Source of the DNA: Agarophyton chilense
Taxonomy: Eukaryota; Rhodophyta; Florideophyceae; Gracilariales; Gracilariaceae
Direction of reading: 5' to 3'
Length of the DNA: 64,000 nucleotides
Assembly: GCA_030374765.1 (NCBI GenBank)
Contig: JARGXX010000095.1
Location: forward strand, 1,488,001-1,552,000
Positions within the stretch are counted from its first letter, which is position 1; every line of letters begins with the position of its first letter. The notes under the pieces were generated by a model. The model saw nothing but the letters and a program-made list of their open reading frames with translations, was not told where the DNA came from and did not search any database. Made by a program: the position numbers and the translations under genes. This document shows positions 10,694-22,162 of this stretch, one piece after another.

Positions 10694-12828
10694 CTAAGAG
10701 TTTTCCAATAGGGTTTCCGTTTCTTCCTGAGGATAAGATTCTTCTTCGGGGTCGTCCGTAGGATCTACAATGGCGTGGACCTGTGGGGTTTTGATCGGAG
10801 TATCCGGAGGTGTGGCATAGCGTGAGCTTCCAGGGGTCCCTGTGGTTCTTAGCTGTGCCCTGTTAAACATTCTTTCAGATCTCCGCACCCGGTAATTATC
10901 TTCCCTGAGAGCTAGGAGGTTTTTTCGTGCTTCCTCATGTAGATATCTTGTGCAGTCACAAGGTAGGGCCTTGGAAAGGCAGACGAAGCAAGCCCTTGGG
11001 AAGCAAACCAGAACGTCCTTGCGGGGTGGAAAGGGAGAATACTTAGGTTTGAGTGGTCCAGTGGTCGCTGGAGTTCCCTCGGAGGTATGTCATGGGGTCC
11101 CGGAGGGAAAAGCACTGAAATTGAACCCGAGGACATCTCCTGAATCGGCGTAATGGAGTGATGCATCCATGTCCAATTCCGTGGAGCTAACCAAATGAAC
11201 TTGGTTTGGGTTTTGCAATACAGTTTCGTGTTCTCTGGATATCTCAAAATTTCGCCTGGAAGTCCTGTAGGGTTTTCCATAACCTTTGGCATAGGTAGTG
11301 AGACTTCCGAAGGAGTAGCGTGGGTTTTCCGTGTGGTAACTGCAGACAGATGTCAGAATGGCAGGTAGTAGTCCCGTGATGAAGTGACGTTCGAGCCGTT
11401 CTTTGGTGAATACATATCCAAATCGGTAAGCCTTTTTCCATAGGTGGACTGCAAAAGCCGATTCGGTCATGTTGGAGCTCTGCCTAAAGGAGATTACTTC
11501 CTGGTGGGAGTCAATTATAACGTCATCCATGGCGTACCTTTCCGAGAGGTTAATAACAACCTGATGGCATGACCTGAGGAGCTCACGGTCTTGAGCATTC
11601 ACAAGGTCAGTTGTGCCAGATATTTTCGAAACCACTCCGTCACGAGCCTGGCCGGTAAGGAAGAATTGGAAAAGGTACAGAGCGGCGCCCTCGTGGATAC
11701 CGTTCTGAGCACAGGCCGTACGTAACTAACTGGTAAACCTAAGGACATCAATGGGATCGGAACCCAAGAACTTGTCCGTAATGGTTAGTTACATCCGTTT
11801 GGTCCACTTGGATACTCTTCGAGCCACAGAACCAGAATATTTCGGGGACCTGTCGGCCAGCCGGTAGTTCCGGTAGTCTAGGACCTTAAGGAAAAGTTCG
11901 TTGGTTGTTGTCGGTGGTTTGAGGCCTCGAACGGCATCCTCATCCACTTCCGAGTCGGTCGTTTTGGTAGAGCCCGATTCGGAATCACTCGTGTCCGAAT
12001 GGCCTCTTCTTTTACTTCTTCTGTTCTTCTTTCTCCTCCGGTTACTTCTTTTCTCCCCAGCGAAATAGTGACCTGAAGGATCGATCTCTCTATCAGATCC
12101 GATAGAGCCCTGAGGTCGCTGCACCTCATATTGTCCTTTGGGTAGGGTAGTCTGTCTCTCATCTAGACGCGGAGCCTCTTTTCTGCTCCTAGATTAACCT
12201 TCCATTGGATTTTCCTGATTGTGTTCCCGGCGAGGGGAGGGTAATACCGCCACACCTGGGGGTTCGGTTAGGGGCTTTCATATGGAAGCCGAATGGTTGA
12301 CTTGTGGAGTGGCCCTAGGGACCGGTTGCCTTACTGGCTGGTGACTGCTCCTTGAATGGCCTGAATGAGGGAGTCTAAGAATAGCTCAGACTCCATGACC
12401 TTGTGGACGATTCTTGTGACGAGGTAATCTGGATGGTTAGCAATCGCCGTAGCGAGTCGCATGTCTACAATGGATTCCACGTGGGCTGAGCAGAGCTCAC
12501 GGAGACGGGGCCAGAGAAGGTCGGATAGCCCTATGGGAAAATTCTCTCTAATTCCTTCGGTCTCAAGGGGTTCTCCTTGGGGCGTTCCTGGCCTAGAGGT
12601 TGCCCTGGTGAGGCATTCTCGTGAACGAGCTGCTATTGTGGGTTCTAGGCGAATCCTTTCAGGGTCGTCCATAGCATGCAGTACTCCTTGCGGCTGGCTT
12701 CTCGTGCTCCTGCGGTTGCTAACATTTTCAGCCTGCGGTTCAGGTGACATCGTCGGCGTTGCAATGGAAGCTGGTCCTGCCGTAAAATCCTTATAGTCTG
12801 GTCGGTTGGGTGTGTTTCCTGCATCCAT
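10694..12828 (-). pseudogene. Gypsy A gag
   Basis: Starts at an ATG at 12826-12828 (MDAGNTPN), matched by MDAGNTPD in element B at 35633. Blocks in order: an N-terminal Pro/Ser/Thr-rich part with TRSQPQGVL, a helix-rich block (LRELCSAHVESIVDMRLATAI), a basic stretch (11990-12060), the capsid-like block at 11090-11635 (AFAVHLWKKAYRFG, HFITGLLPAIL), and a cysteine cluster near 10930-11000. That cluster reads CX2CX6CXC (CFVC, then CDC) and is conserved in B; it is not the usual CCHC knuckle. The frame ends near 10694. Several stops and shifts (about 12331, 11789 and 10910) break it. Confidence 0.75.
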
Positions 12829-12932
12829 AATGGCCGTTGCTTATGTAATTCTGGTCCGTTAGGGAGTTAAACCAAACGTTATAATCCGGATGATTCTTCT
12901 TTCCAGTGGTCTGTTCAATTATTACTAGAGGA

Positions 12933-12950
12933 CTCTAAGCCGGAAGACCA
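12933..12950 (-). promoter_or_regulatory. tRNA primer binding site of gypsy A
   Basis: On the minus strand TGGTCTTCCGGC starts 3 bases inside the 5' LTR and begins with TGG, the complement of a tRNA CCA end. Element B has the same region at 35512-35529 with several changes. The tRNA cannot be named from sequence alone. Confidence 0.65.
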
Positions 12951-12953
12951 AAG

Positions 12954-13399
12954 TGTAACGCAATGACTGGTGGGTCAGCGTAGAGGTCTCGACCGGTGGT
13001 ATCGTAGTAGAGTGCGTCCTAACGTTCGAATCCTTGACGGCCGCACTACCAAAGTACTTGATGTAATGGGCTGTCGTCTACTGCGTAGTCCTGGAGGTCG
13101 GAGCTACGGAAACGATAGCTCGAAGACCAATGGGTGGAACTAATATACCAGAGGGGGTTATTCAGTATCCTAACGGTGGCTACCTTACTCTAAGGGAGAA
13201 GCGTCACTCGAGCCAACTAAGTAACAATGAGGAGGCGCTGGGATCTCTCTGGCACTGTAAAGCTAGTCTATTACACTAACTAAAATAAAATAATAATCTA
13301 AATGAGCCCAGCTGAGGTTGGCCAGTCCACGTGGCGTCTGTAAGATACCTCAGGCCCCGGCGGCCTACAGGGCTCAACCGTTATCGTTGCTCCTTCACA
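12954..13399 (-). repeat. 5' LTR of gypsy A
   Basis: 446 bp, same length and termini as the partner at 4585-5030 (minus strand TGTGAAGG start, GTTACA end). It should carry the promoter of the element; no clear TATA box was identified. Confidence 0.93.
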
Positions 13400-13404
13400 C
13401 TCTA
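13400..13404. repeat. Target site duplication of gypsy A (right)
   Basis: ctcta, identical to 4580-4584. Confidence 0.9.
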
Positions 13405-15872
13405 TTAGAGTTGTCTTTGCCAAAAAAACTTTCTGGTCGGTCTGAGTAGACTCTAACATCGACGTCATTCTCATTTTATTCTTCGTTGCTGTCACCATCA
13501 TAGCCTCTACTTCTCTCTGCGTCCTACCTACCCGGCATCAAGACAGAACTTGCCACAAACGGATGTCAAAAAGCAAATGTTCTAGCATTATGAAGAGAGA
13601 GTCCATCCGAAGAGAGCTAAGTATCTCTACGAACGGAGGTCTACCCAAGCCAAGGTCTTCCGTAACGACACAACCAGGAATCTTGTCTTCTTCTATGCCT
13701 GTTACACCCTTTATAGAAGCTTCTTTACAAAAATCTATTTTCTTCTTCTCTCGATGTCGAAGACGACAGAAAGTGTAATTCTGAACAACGAATCAGCCAG
13801 AGAATCTGTAGAATGACCTTCTATGTCTTATTTTCTTTCTGTGAGCATTTTAAACTGACTTTCTGAAGCACGGGTACCAAACAGATCATCGTCCAGTATC
13901 GCGACTAGGTGAGGCGGACCAAATAATTTTCGTGTGACCTGAAAATAGAGATTTTCAAGCTAAGCAAGGGGTCTTTTTCGATTTCGGTGGGAGGTCCGGG
14001 TCCATTGTTCCTCAGAACTGTAAAGCAAAGGGCTAAATACCAATAAATTCTCAGCCGTGAGTCTTGTTCTGTCAAGATCGGGGGATGTACATCAATTTTT
14101 TAAAGCTAAGACCTGGGGTATTATGGAACAGTAAAACTTTCAAGTATCTGTAAAAATTCGACATAGAAACTATATCTTCATTCAGAGCTCTCAATCGAAT
14201 GTATTCATTAAGCCATGTTCGAAGATGAACGAGTACACTATCCGCAAACATTAAACAAGTCCAGTTCTTGTCTAGTGGGAGCTCACGCATGACGTCATTA
14301 ATCAAAGAGCTTTTCAAGTGTACAACATTGCATTTAGTAGTAGCAATGGACCACCTTCTAGTCTGATTACGACTTATTAAGCTCCCTAATCCACGAGTGC
14401 TTCTTGGATTACAGCCGCCACGACAAGAATGGCGACCAAGACTGCGGCAGGTGCCAAAAAGTGAACTCTCTCTTGACTTGAAGTAGCTGCACGCTGCCTG
14501 AAAGTTAGTGTACTCTGGTTGGGAACCACAGTGGTTGATGAACGTAGAGAAGGCTCTTTACTGTTTCTGGGGCCAATGGAAGAGTGGTAGATAGCGAAAC
14601 ATGGTTGTTGCTCTCCCTACTACCAGAGAGCTGAGCTATCGGAGACTCGACAATGCAGGACGGATAAAGGACGGTTTTTGAAATCCGATTTTATCCGTTG
14701 CAATTTGAAGTTGCTCATATTAAGCTTCAAAAAAGAAAGAATGTGATTTCCGGAAGATATTTCAGGGTCATGATCACGACGAAAAAGACCAGTTGTAGGT
14801 CGTTGTTGATATGTTTAGGTATCGAAACACACCTAAATGAAAATGTGCTCATTTTATTTACTGATCTCTATGGAGATCGGAACTGGTATTAAAGATACTA
14901 TTGGGTCATTCCGTAATACAAAAATCTGAAGTTGCGCATGCATGTTTCTTAAGATAAAGCTCAAATAAGCCGAGAAGTGATCGTTTGCATTTTTGGTTGT
15001 AGTACATCTATAATCGAGCGAATCTAACGCTAGATGCACAGGAAGGAACAGTTTGTAGAGAATGCAATGGAGAAGGTTACACACGTGGCTCGGCAGGCGT
15101 ACCGAGCCGAAGTGCAGAACACGTACACATGTGTGTGCCAAAGCCGTACCATAGACGTGGATGGGCAAGTGGGTCAGCTTTAGTAATTTCTTTAACTTTT
15201 TCAAGAATAGGGTATGAACTAAAGGATTGTCAGATCTGCGGTGCACTCAAGTATCCTAGCTCACCTGTCACCATTGGGAATAAACGGTGAGCACCTCTAA
15301 CGTCTTCACATACTAACGCCTGACCAAACCGGGTTCCATCTATCTCTCAAGCCGATTCTTCCCTCCGCAAGTTCCTGACCATAACTGACGATAGCCGACC
15401 GCCCAGTTTCCTCACAGCCGCCCGGTGCTTCTGATCATTACCGTGTTACGCTCGTCTCTGATCGCCTCGAACTGCTTGAATGATTACGCTTCTAAGAGTG
15501 ATTCTACATCGGTAGACACTCGCCAACGCCCAAGGTTTACTTGTACCTTACAAAAATCGCCATAGCTCATCAATACACTCTATTTGCCTTTCTCTTCGAT
15601 TTCTGCCCCCAGCCGTCATGAAAGCATCCTCCATCTCCCCGCTTCATGCTGATTCTTCCAATACGACCCACCCCATGGCAGTTATAACGACACAAACGAC
15701 GATTCCACCCACGCCAAAAAGCATTTAACCAGTTTTCCTGATGGACATCTTCACTTCACTGCTCAAACACCGTCGCGCTTCCACTATACTACTAAATACA
15801 AACCCATCCGGCCCGATTATTCTCCTTTACTTCAAACTCCGGCAAATCTGCCTCCGTTTCTTCCGCGCTCAA
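13405..15872. other. Decayed sequence, possible transposase remnant on minus strand
   Basis: No intact gene. A minus-strand frame at 14072-14317 (VSMSNFYRYLKVLLFHNTPG) and further open pieces at about 13570-13720 (RPPFVEILSSLRMDSLF) have the spacing of the early part of a piggyBac-type DDE domain, but this is a weak impression without catalytic residues. 14400-15240 has only short frames. 15240-15730 is pyrimidine-rich on the plus strand and looks non-coding. Confidence 0.2.
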
Positions 15873-16205
15873 CTAATCCGCTGTCGCTTTGACCAGCCCC
15901 GACAGACCAATTTTTCTTCTAAACCTTCCTAGTGCGTTTGGAAGAACAAAGGGACGATTTATAGTTGCAGCCTTAGCTGAAGAGTGGCAATAAAGAGGCC
16001 AAAAGTGCTCTAGATTAACGACAGCATTGCGCAAATCGCAAAAGAAAGATGCAACATCAAATGGGGGTGTGGTATCCGCTCTTCCAGTAAGATCAGACAC
16101 TTCCGACAGAGTTCGGCCTTGAATAGTGGTGCTTGTAGAAAAGGGAAAAGGAGTGGTATAGCTAAAGTTTGTTTCAAAACCATATCCCTCGCGCAAATTT
16201 TCCAA
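15873..16205 (-). CDS. Hypothetical ORF beside the Tc1 relic
   Basis: A 110-codon minus-strand frame that is open back to the edge of the Tc1-like element at about 16224; there is no ATG, and 16205 is a TTG. The composition is protein-like (ENLREGYGFETNF, PFDVASFFCDLRNAVV, ending GLVKATAD), but no family is recognised. It could be the 3' part of a gene into which the Tc1 element inserted. Whether it is expressed is unknown. Confidence 0.25.
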   Translation of the reverse strand: MENLREGYGFETNFSYTTPFPFSTSTTIQGRTLSEVSDLTGRADTTPPFDVASFFCDLRNAVVNLEHFWPLYCHSSAKAATINRPFVLPNALGRFRRKIGLSGLVKATAD

Positions 16206-16320
16206 AAGCCGACGTTTTGGATACAGTCAAACTAACAACATCAGTGTGAAAAAAATTTCAAGTAAAAAAACTGTTTCAAAAACATAACCTTTATTGCATC
16301 CTTCATATTCTAACGCGATT

Positions 16321-17305
16321 TCAGTAGTGTATTTTTGCTCTTTTGGCCTGTATAACACTTATCCAACGCTTTGGCATTGATTCTATACAAAAATTCATAG
16401 AAATACAGTCAATCGTTTCCCAGCAATCTTTGATACTATTTTTTAGATCAAAAACTGTATCAAATTGCCTTCCTTGCCCATAAACCATTCGGGACTACAT
16501 TCCCCAAATATTTTCGATAGGGTTGAGGTCAGGAGAGCGCGCAGGCCATTCCATAACCGACATATTTTGATTATTGAACCACAGTTTCATAAATTTGGAC
16601 TTTTGCACAGGTGCATTATCTTGCTGAAAAATGAAATCTTCTTCGTGCATACAGTATACAAAAGGTAAAAGATAGTTTTCTAGAACCTCAGCATACTTCT
16701 CAGATTTTATTGTAGTTTCAACAAAAGCCATATCAGTTGCATCTTTCGTAGAGATTGTAGCCCAAACCATTACTGATGCGCCTCCTGAATGACTGGTCAC
16801 AAATTCTTTCTTTTCTTTTCGTAGATCATACCAATAAAAGTTATAGCAATCTGGACCATAAACGTTAAACTTTTTTTCGTCGGAAAGGATAACATTATTC
16901 CATTCCGTTTTCCAATAAGCCTTTTGAGCGTACCATTCAACTCGATTCTTCTTTTGATTATCTTTTAAAAAAAAAGTTTTCCTCAATTTTTTGTGTATTG
17001 ACGGTTGACCTCACGTCAAACTGTAGATCTCGATAGAGGCAAATTTAGATTTTTGACAATTTTTCCGCAAGATGAAGTGTAATGGCACAGTTCTCGCTTA
17101 ATTCCACCCTTATCAGCCGTGATAGTGACGTAAGACGGCCGGTTGAACGCTTTTCTCCGTATGTAGCGGGGTTTTTGGTGAAGTTGCTGATTGTTTTTGG
17201 GCTGCGCTTGCGTTTTCGGGCTATATCTGCTGGAATCATACCCTGACCTACTAATTCCATGATTTCCAGCTGTTCAGAGCGTGTCAGAGGTGCGCCAAGA
17301 GCCAT
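16321..17305 (-). pseudogene. Tc1/mariner transposase pseudogene (DD34E)
   Basis: Starts at ATG 17303-17305 (MALGAPLTRSEQ) and ends at a TGA at 16321-16323, about 328 codons, close to the family's usual length of roughly 340. The N-terminus has the helix-turn-helix (MIPADIARKRKRSPKTISNF) and a GR-like linker (KRSTGRLTSLS). The catalytic triad is visible: D in ILSDEKKFN, D in QQDNAPV, and E in SPDLNPIENIW, with 34 residues between the last two, which is the Tc1 signature. The C-terminal block (GRQFDTVFDLKNSI, ESMPKRW) follows. Lesions: an in-frame TAA at about 17045, a frameshift at about 16980, and a TAG right after ENIWGM at about 16496. The enzyme would cut and paste its element at TA sites. 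A TACAGT end at 16222 is a candidate left terminus; the right end is unclear. Confidence 0.9.
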
Positions 17306-17576
17306 AATTGAGCTACTGATTGTATAAAGGATATACTTCTGAAACAGTGTTATTGACTTAGTGGTTTTTATTTGTTGTGAAATGTGCTCTACAGTACGGT
17401 AAATGCCTTCTCGGCGCAGTTTTTGTAAACGGATATGTTTTTGAAACGCACTGTACGTCAGTGTCTCCGGAATGCTAGTTTTTGGGGAGGCTCCTCTATT
17501 TTTGCAGAGGGTCAAGCAGTTAGTTTTTTGAAAAATTTCCTGTATCTCTATTTACAATGAGCCTAGTGTTTTGCAA

Positions 17577-17880
17577 GCGTCCGCTAGTTCTATTCTGAAA
17601 CATTAACTACAACATATTATAGTCGAGCTAGTATCTTCGCCTCAGTTTCTCCAGGCGTACATTTAAACCGCGCTAGGTCTCTTGTGTTAGTATTTAATGC
17701 CACGTTCTTCAACCGCACTAGTTCTCTCTTGTTAGTGTTTACTTGCACGTTTTTCAACCGCGCTATTTCTCTCTTGTTGTTCTTTACTAGTACGTTTGAT
17801 CAGCCGCGCTAGTTTTGCGCTGCCGTTAAACCTACCCATCTTCCCGCTCATGCTAGTTTCGTAATGTATAAAAAAACATT
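17577..17880. repeat. 45-bp minisatellite, about 6-7 diverged copies
   Basis: A cgctag-type core recurs at 17582, 17626, 17671, 17716, 17761, 17807 and 17851, with spacings of 44-46 bp. The central units (accgc start, followed by cgctag, tctcttgtt and acgtt) are most alike. It starts directly to the right of the Tc1 relic. It is not coding in any frame. Confidence 0.85.
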
Positions 17881-20571
17881 TTCCGACACTGAACCAAACA
17901 TACAAATAAAATAACTCATCTGAACCCATGAACGTAAAAACATTTGCTTAAGTGTGTACATGTTAGTATGTTATTCGCAACACCCGAACGGGTGATTTCT
18001 CTTACCAAAACCACCTTAATCCATCATCATCTCCCAACTGCATCATGGGAATGACGTAACTAAGTGTTAGAATATTACCATCGTAGGGTGTGTTAAAATG
18101 TGCCATAAAAACCGAAACGCAACGCAACGCAACACGCAACACGTACCATCATGTTATACGCATTATTCTGTACCCTGCGTAGTACGAGGCTTTCACTTGA
18201 TTCAACATGGCTCCATTCTAGTCAAAAGAGATGCGTTCTGAGTTTGCTGTAATGATACGGAAATGGAAAATGTACGTAATGGGATGAAGGCTGTTTTACG
18301 GCGTTTTGAGGGGCACAAGGGAGGTTGAGAGGCTCCAGATTGGCTGAGAGGAGACCCACGCTTGTAAAGACAGTTTAAAATGTGCTGAACAAGGGATAGT
18401 ATTCTTCTTGCCTTATACGGGCAGCAAGGTATGCAGAAGTGGCAGTCCGCAGTGTGTGAGAAGAGAGAGAGGAGTGGGCTGCAGGGACAAAAGACGGAGG
18501 AGGTGCAGAAGATGGTTTTTTTCGAAAGACATATGTGCGCCAGTGAGTGGTGCGTGGCTGCCAGCCCACGACGGGGAAGGGGTCGTAAATGCATGCCATG
18601 AAAATGGCAAAGCATTCAAACTACAAGTAGAATACGTTTAGAATATCTGCAACATAATGAACTTGTGCAGCTGTGGGGCGGGGTGGATGCCGGCGATGGT
18701 GTATATGACTGCGCGTAATTCGCGGCGCAGTGCGATCTGATAATAATCCACGACGATTCGACTGTATAAGTTGGTGCAGTGCCTTTGTCCTCCTCCTAAA
18801 GCTACTTCTCCAACTTTGGAAGTCTGAAATAAGTGTCACCCCGGGTGACGGAATAGTTTGCGTCTTTCCCCCCATTCTTGTCATTTAACGGGCAGATATC
18901 CTCGATGCATAAGAACTTCTATCCGCTTCTCATGGCACTCTCACCAAACGCTCGTGCCATCGATGTCTCATAAAGCGAGACTCTCTCAACCTCGCTAGTC
19001 CCTCCTACGCATCCCTACGCTCAGCTTCTCAAAAAGGCAATATCCCAAAAACACATTCTTCCCTATTGCTCAAGGCCGAATAGGACTCTCTGAAACATCG
19101 ACTAAGGCAATTTAGAGAACGCAGGAGCAAGGCAACATTTTTTCTGAAGTCCCAGTCTCTCTCTCAATTTTCATCCTTCTTGGACCAGTTTCAGAATTGT
19201 AATTGGATTCCAAGCCTCATTCCTATATAATTTTCACATTCAAATCTCTCCATAACCTGCACCTCGGAATATCGGAGCGCATAAAAACAGCTGCCATAGA
19301 ACGATAACACTCTGGAACATGGTTCACAACTGTTGGATCCAGCACTCTTCGAACCTTTTAAAGCATACGCACGCTCATACTGAAACACTCCAATTCCATG
19401 CTAGCCCCATTTCAAGAGGAAGTCCCCACCACTTGTTCTATCATTGACTTCTCCAATGAGATCAGAGGCCTTTCTCTGAACGAATTTTCACAAAGGATGG
19501 TTTACGCGGTATGATTGAAGCCAAGGACTACAAAACTTTGATATTAGTATTCCCTCTCATCGGTGCGTTCTTTGAGAGTTGCTGTGGTGGAAAGAACCAC
19601 GCCCCCATCACTACTGTGTTTACCAGGTACTCGGACCTTTTTGGTACTTCGTTTCGCTACAATTCTAAACCGCATTGGGCACCCACCACTCTTTAGCGAT
19701 TCCGAAAGGATATCATCTCCTTTAAGCACAGCGCTGTACAGACATAGGGAAAGATTCACACCTCTTGTCTTGGCACACCCCAATTTCACTTCCTTGATTA
19801 TCTCGTCGATGACAGTCGTCGCATTGGGGCTTTAATCTACTGCAATGTTGCTGTTTATGAGCATACCCATCAACTTTTCAAAAAACATTACCCCCAAACC
19901 TCCCGAAGAACTTCGAGAGCCTTGTCAGAGACCATTCAATCAATCGATCATCGTCACATTCAGAAGAAATTGGGAGAAGATTAACGAGCCACCTCCTCTC
20001 ATGGACTCTGTACATCTCCAATCTGCACTCTCCCCAAGTTCTGCAGGGATGGCCGCAGTGCCCCACTTTCTGACCTCAAAGAGGCAGAGCGCATCATGTC
20101 CTCAAAAACAGAATTCTTCGAATCCATTGTATCCAGCAACATACCATCACTTTTCAGCTCGGAAACCATCTCTATGCTGTCGCAACTCGGAGATACAGCA
20201 TGACCCTTTTTCTGAAACTCATAATGGAACCGCTCTCATAGCGGTACAGCAGTTTCTTTGCTAGTGATATAAGCTTAACTTTTTCTACCTCTGCTACTGT
20301 CACTAGTGGTTTTTCCCTTTATTAGACAAATACCAGGTGGAAACGAACACTATATCTGTTCCGGACCCTCCGCTCAAGTTCTTGCAGAGGATTTTTGCTT
20401 CTCAGCGCTTTGGTCCCGCGATATTTCCCAAGTTCTCCATTTTCTTAGTCAAAGGGAACCAAAAAAACCTTCTGCACCAGACTCCATTTTGTTCGCACGA
20501 GCTGTATCTCTTATTCACATATATTAAAAAATTAATCGTAACCATTCGTTTGAACTTACTTTCGTTTGCTA
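17881..20571. other. Decayed flank of the copia array, no intact gene
   Basis: Contains only short frames. Minus-strand pieces at 18621-18884, 19191-19388, 19544-19789 and 19878-20066 have protein-like composition but no recognised domain. A short acgca-type repeat lies at 18117-18143. Opposing plus-strand frames (for example 19845-20264) overlap these and cannot all be real. The stretch ends at the target site of the copia array. Confidence 0.3.
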
Positions 20572-20576
20572 CTTTG
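20572..20576. repeat. Target site duplication of copia array (left)
   Basis: ctttg directly before the first LTR base. The same pentamer follows the third LTR at 33014-33018. No such duplication flanks the central LTR. Confidence 0.92.
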
Positions 20577-21249
20577 TGTTGAGGTTTGGTCGACTGTGCC
20601 CCCAAGCCCTTTGGAGTGTTGGAAATAGTGGAAAACAAAAAGTGGATTTAAGCATGGGCACTTTTGGGCACCCTCCGCGGAAAAACGCATATGCGCCTCA
20701 TCTCAATCTCAACGTGAAACGGCCATCTGATTGGCTACTGCAAATGCCCTCATGCAACGTGGTATGGACAAGTGGTCTGGTTCTAATGGGGCGTGTTGGG
20801 GCTTCGGCCCAAGTGGAGCGATTTGATTGGACGAGAGCGCTGAATGAGCACGGGCTATGCAGTTGGAGAGAACGTGCGAATGTGGGCTGGATACGGGGTT
20901 TGGCCGTAACAGCCGAATCTGGGCTGCGCGGGGTGGTTGGCACTGGCGCACCACTTTGGATGATTTTTTGAGTTTTTATTTGATATGCTTCATGTTTGAA
21001 ATTGTTTTGGCGCGCAACTCCTCGTCGCACAGTGGCAAGGTGTGAGACGTGGGTGACCCGCCGACGGTCAGCACCGGCGGCGGAACTGCGTGCGAGGTAG
21101 ATATAGTTTTCAATGACGGTCGCCAACGATCGAAGTAAATTGTCAAGGCTGACTACCTTCCTTTGTTTCTCTTCTTTTATTTTTCTCTTCTTCTCGTCTT
21201 TTCCCCCTCTTCTTCCTTTTCCTTTACCTAACCTGCGCTCACGTTGTGA
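20577..21249 (+). repeat. Copia LTR 1
   Basis: 673 bp, starts TGTTGAGG and ends GTTGTGA. The end is set by the target duplication after LTR 3 and by the divergence point between LTR 3's flank and the internal region. The TG start is canonical; the end is GA rather than CA, or shifts by one base because the A is shared with the flank. Confidence 0.93.
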
Positions 21250-22162
21250 AGTTATGGGCCCAGAGCGTCGACTCTTCGCAGACGTCACGCTCTACTAACA
21301 TTTATTTGGATTCAAGAAGATTCCCTACTGCGACAGGTGCGCGATCTACGACTAACGCTCATCTGGATTCAAGAAGTTATTTTGTTTTGCGACAGGCGTG
21401 TACCCTGCGGACTTCCTCCTTTGTGGCGAAAACATATCGCGTTTGTTAGTACCCCCTTGGCACGAGACCGGGAAGTCTGCCAAATCCTGCTCTCCGTCCG
21501 TAGAGTACGGAGGTCGATGAATTGGGCTTGGAAGTGTAGGAGCAACCGTACTACACCGCACGACCGCGCTACTTTCCCGCAAGAGGCTAGCTTGGGTCAA
21601 CTGGGGGAAGTGTATCTTGACGACACCCCTCCTTGGGACGCCTCGTAGGGACTAAAAGCGCCGGACTCTGAAGTGCGCAGAGTTCGGTAGGTAATCAAAG
21701 CGTACCTCACCTGGAGAGAGTAACCAGGGTCCAGGGGATCATCCTTTAGGGTAGCGGAGGTAGTTTCTCCCGCCAGTGCGCCCGCCTACCTCGAGCAAGT
21801 CTCGGTAGGTTCAATCAAGAAGTTTCAACCCGAAGTCGAGAAGTTTGTCTGTTCCGGGTACGCCTTCTGCCACTGCCCGTGAGTATACTCCAAGCGTGGG
21901 AGCACCCGAGCTCCGCTTGTGATCGCGTACGAGACGCGTCTCGGTGAGCGTTGCAGGCTACGTCAAAAGTCTCCGCTGTCGTCCTCGCTGTCGAACGTTT
22001 GAGTTGGGATACTCCGTTCGGGCAAGCTCGGCCACGAATTCATCACTGCTCGTGGCCCTTTTCTTAAACTTCCCAAGGCATTGAGTCCCTCACTCTGCTT
22101 CCCTCTACTAATTAATTTCGTTTGTTTCCGTTCTATCTGCTTCGTGGATAACAGACAGAAAT
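21250..22162 (+). promoter_or_regulatory. Copia leader with candidate primer binding site
   Basis: A 913-bp untranslated leader. Five bases after the LTR, TGGGCCCAGAGCG (21255-21267) starts with TGG and is the candidate tRNA primer site; it differs from the TGGTATCAGAGC found in many plant copia elements. A ggattcaagaag motif occurs twice, about 56 bp apart (around 21308 and 21364). A 103-codon frame at 21337-21648 is present but unrecognised. The second unit repeats this at 27132-28044 with one change (22125 T to G at 28007). Confidence 0.6.

Larger units (their letters stand above)
4585..13399 (-). mobile_element. Gypsy LTR retrotransposon A, full length, inactivated
   Basis: An 8815-bp element on the minus strand with two 446-bp LTRs, a tRNA primer site, gag, protease, reverse transcriptase, RNase H, integrase with a chromodomain-like tail, an antisense ORF, a polypurine tract and a perfect 5-bp target duplication. 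The order protease-RT-RNase H-integrase and the chromodomain-like end place it with Ty3/gypsy chromoviruses. The coding region is broken by many stops and frameshifts, and the LTRs differ at many positions, so the insertion is old. Element B at 35063-43360 is a second copy of this family in the other orientation, and solo LTRs of the family lie at 50840-51284 and 52878-53303. Confidence 0.95.

Noticed and set aside
14380..14660. Possible tRNA-like clover leaf near 14400-14660
   Set aside because: I could not find a T-loop consensus together with a matching acceptor stem.
20698..21288. A 196-codon minus-strand frame in the copia LTR, present again in LTR 2 and nearly so in LTR 3
   Set aside because: It repeats only because the LTRs are identical. 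No recognised domain, and LTR 3 shows that its start depends on flanking sequence.
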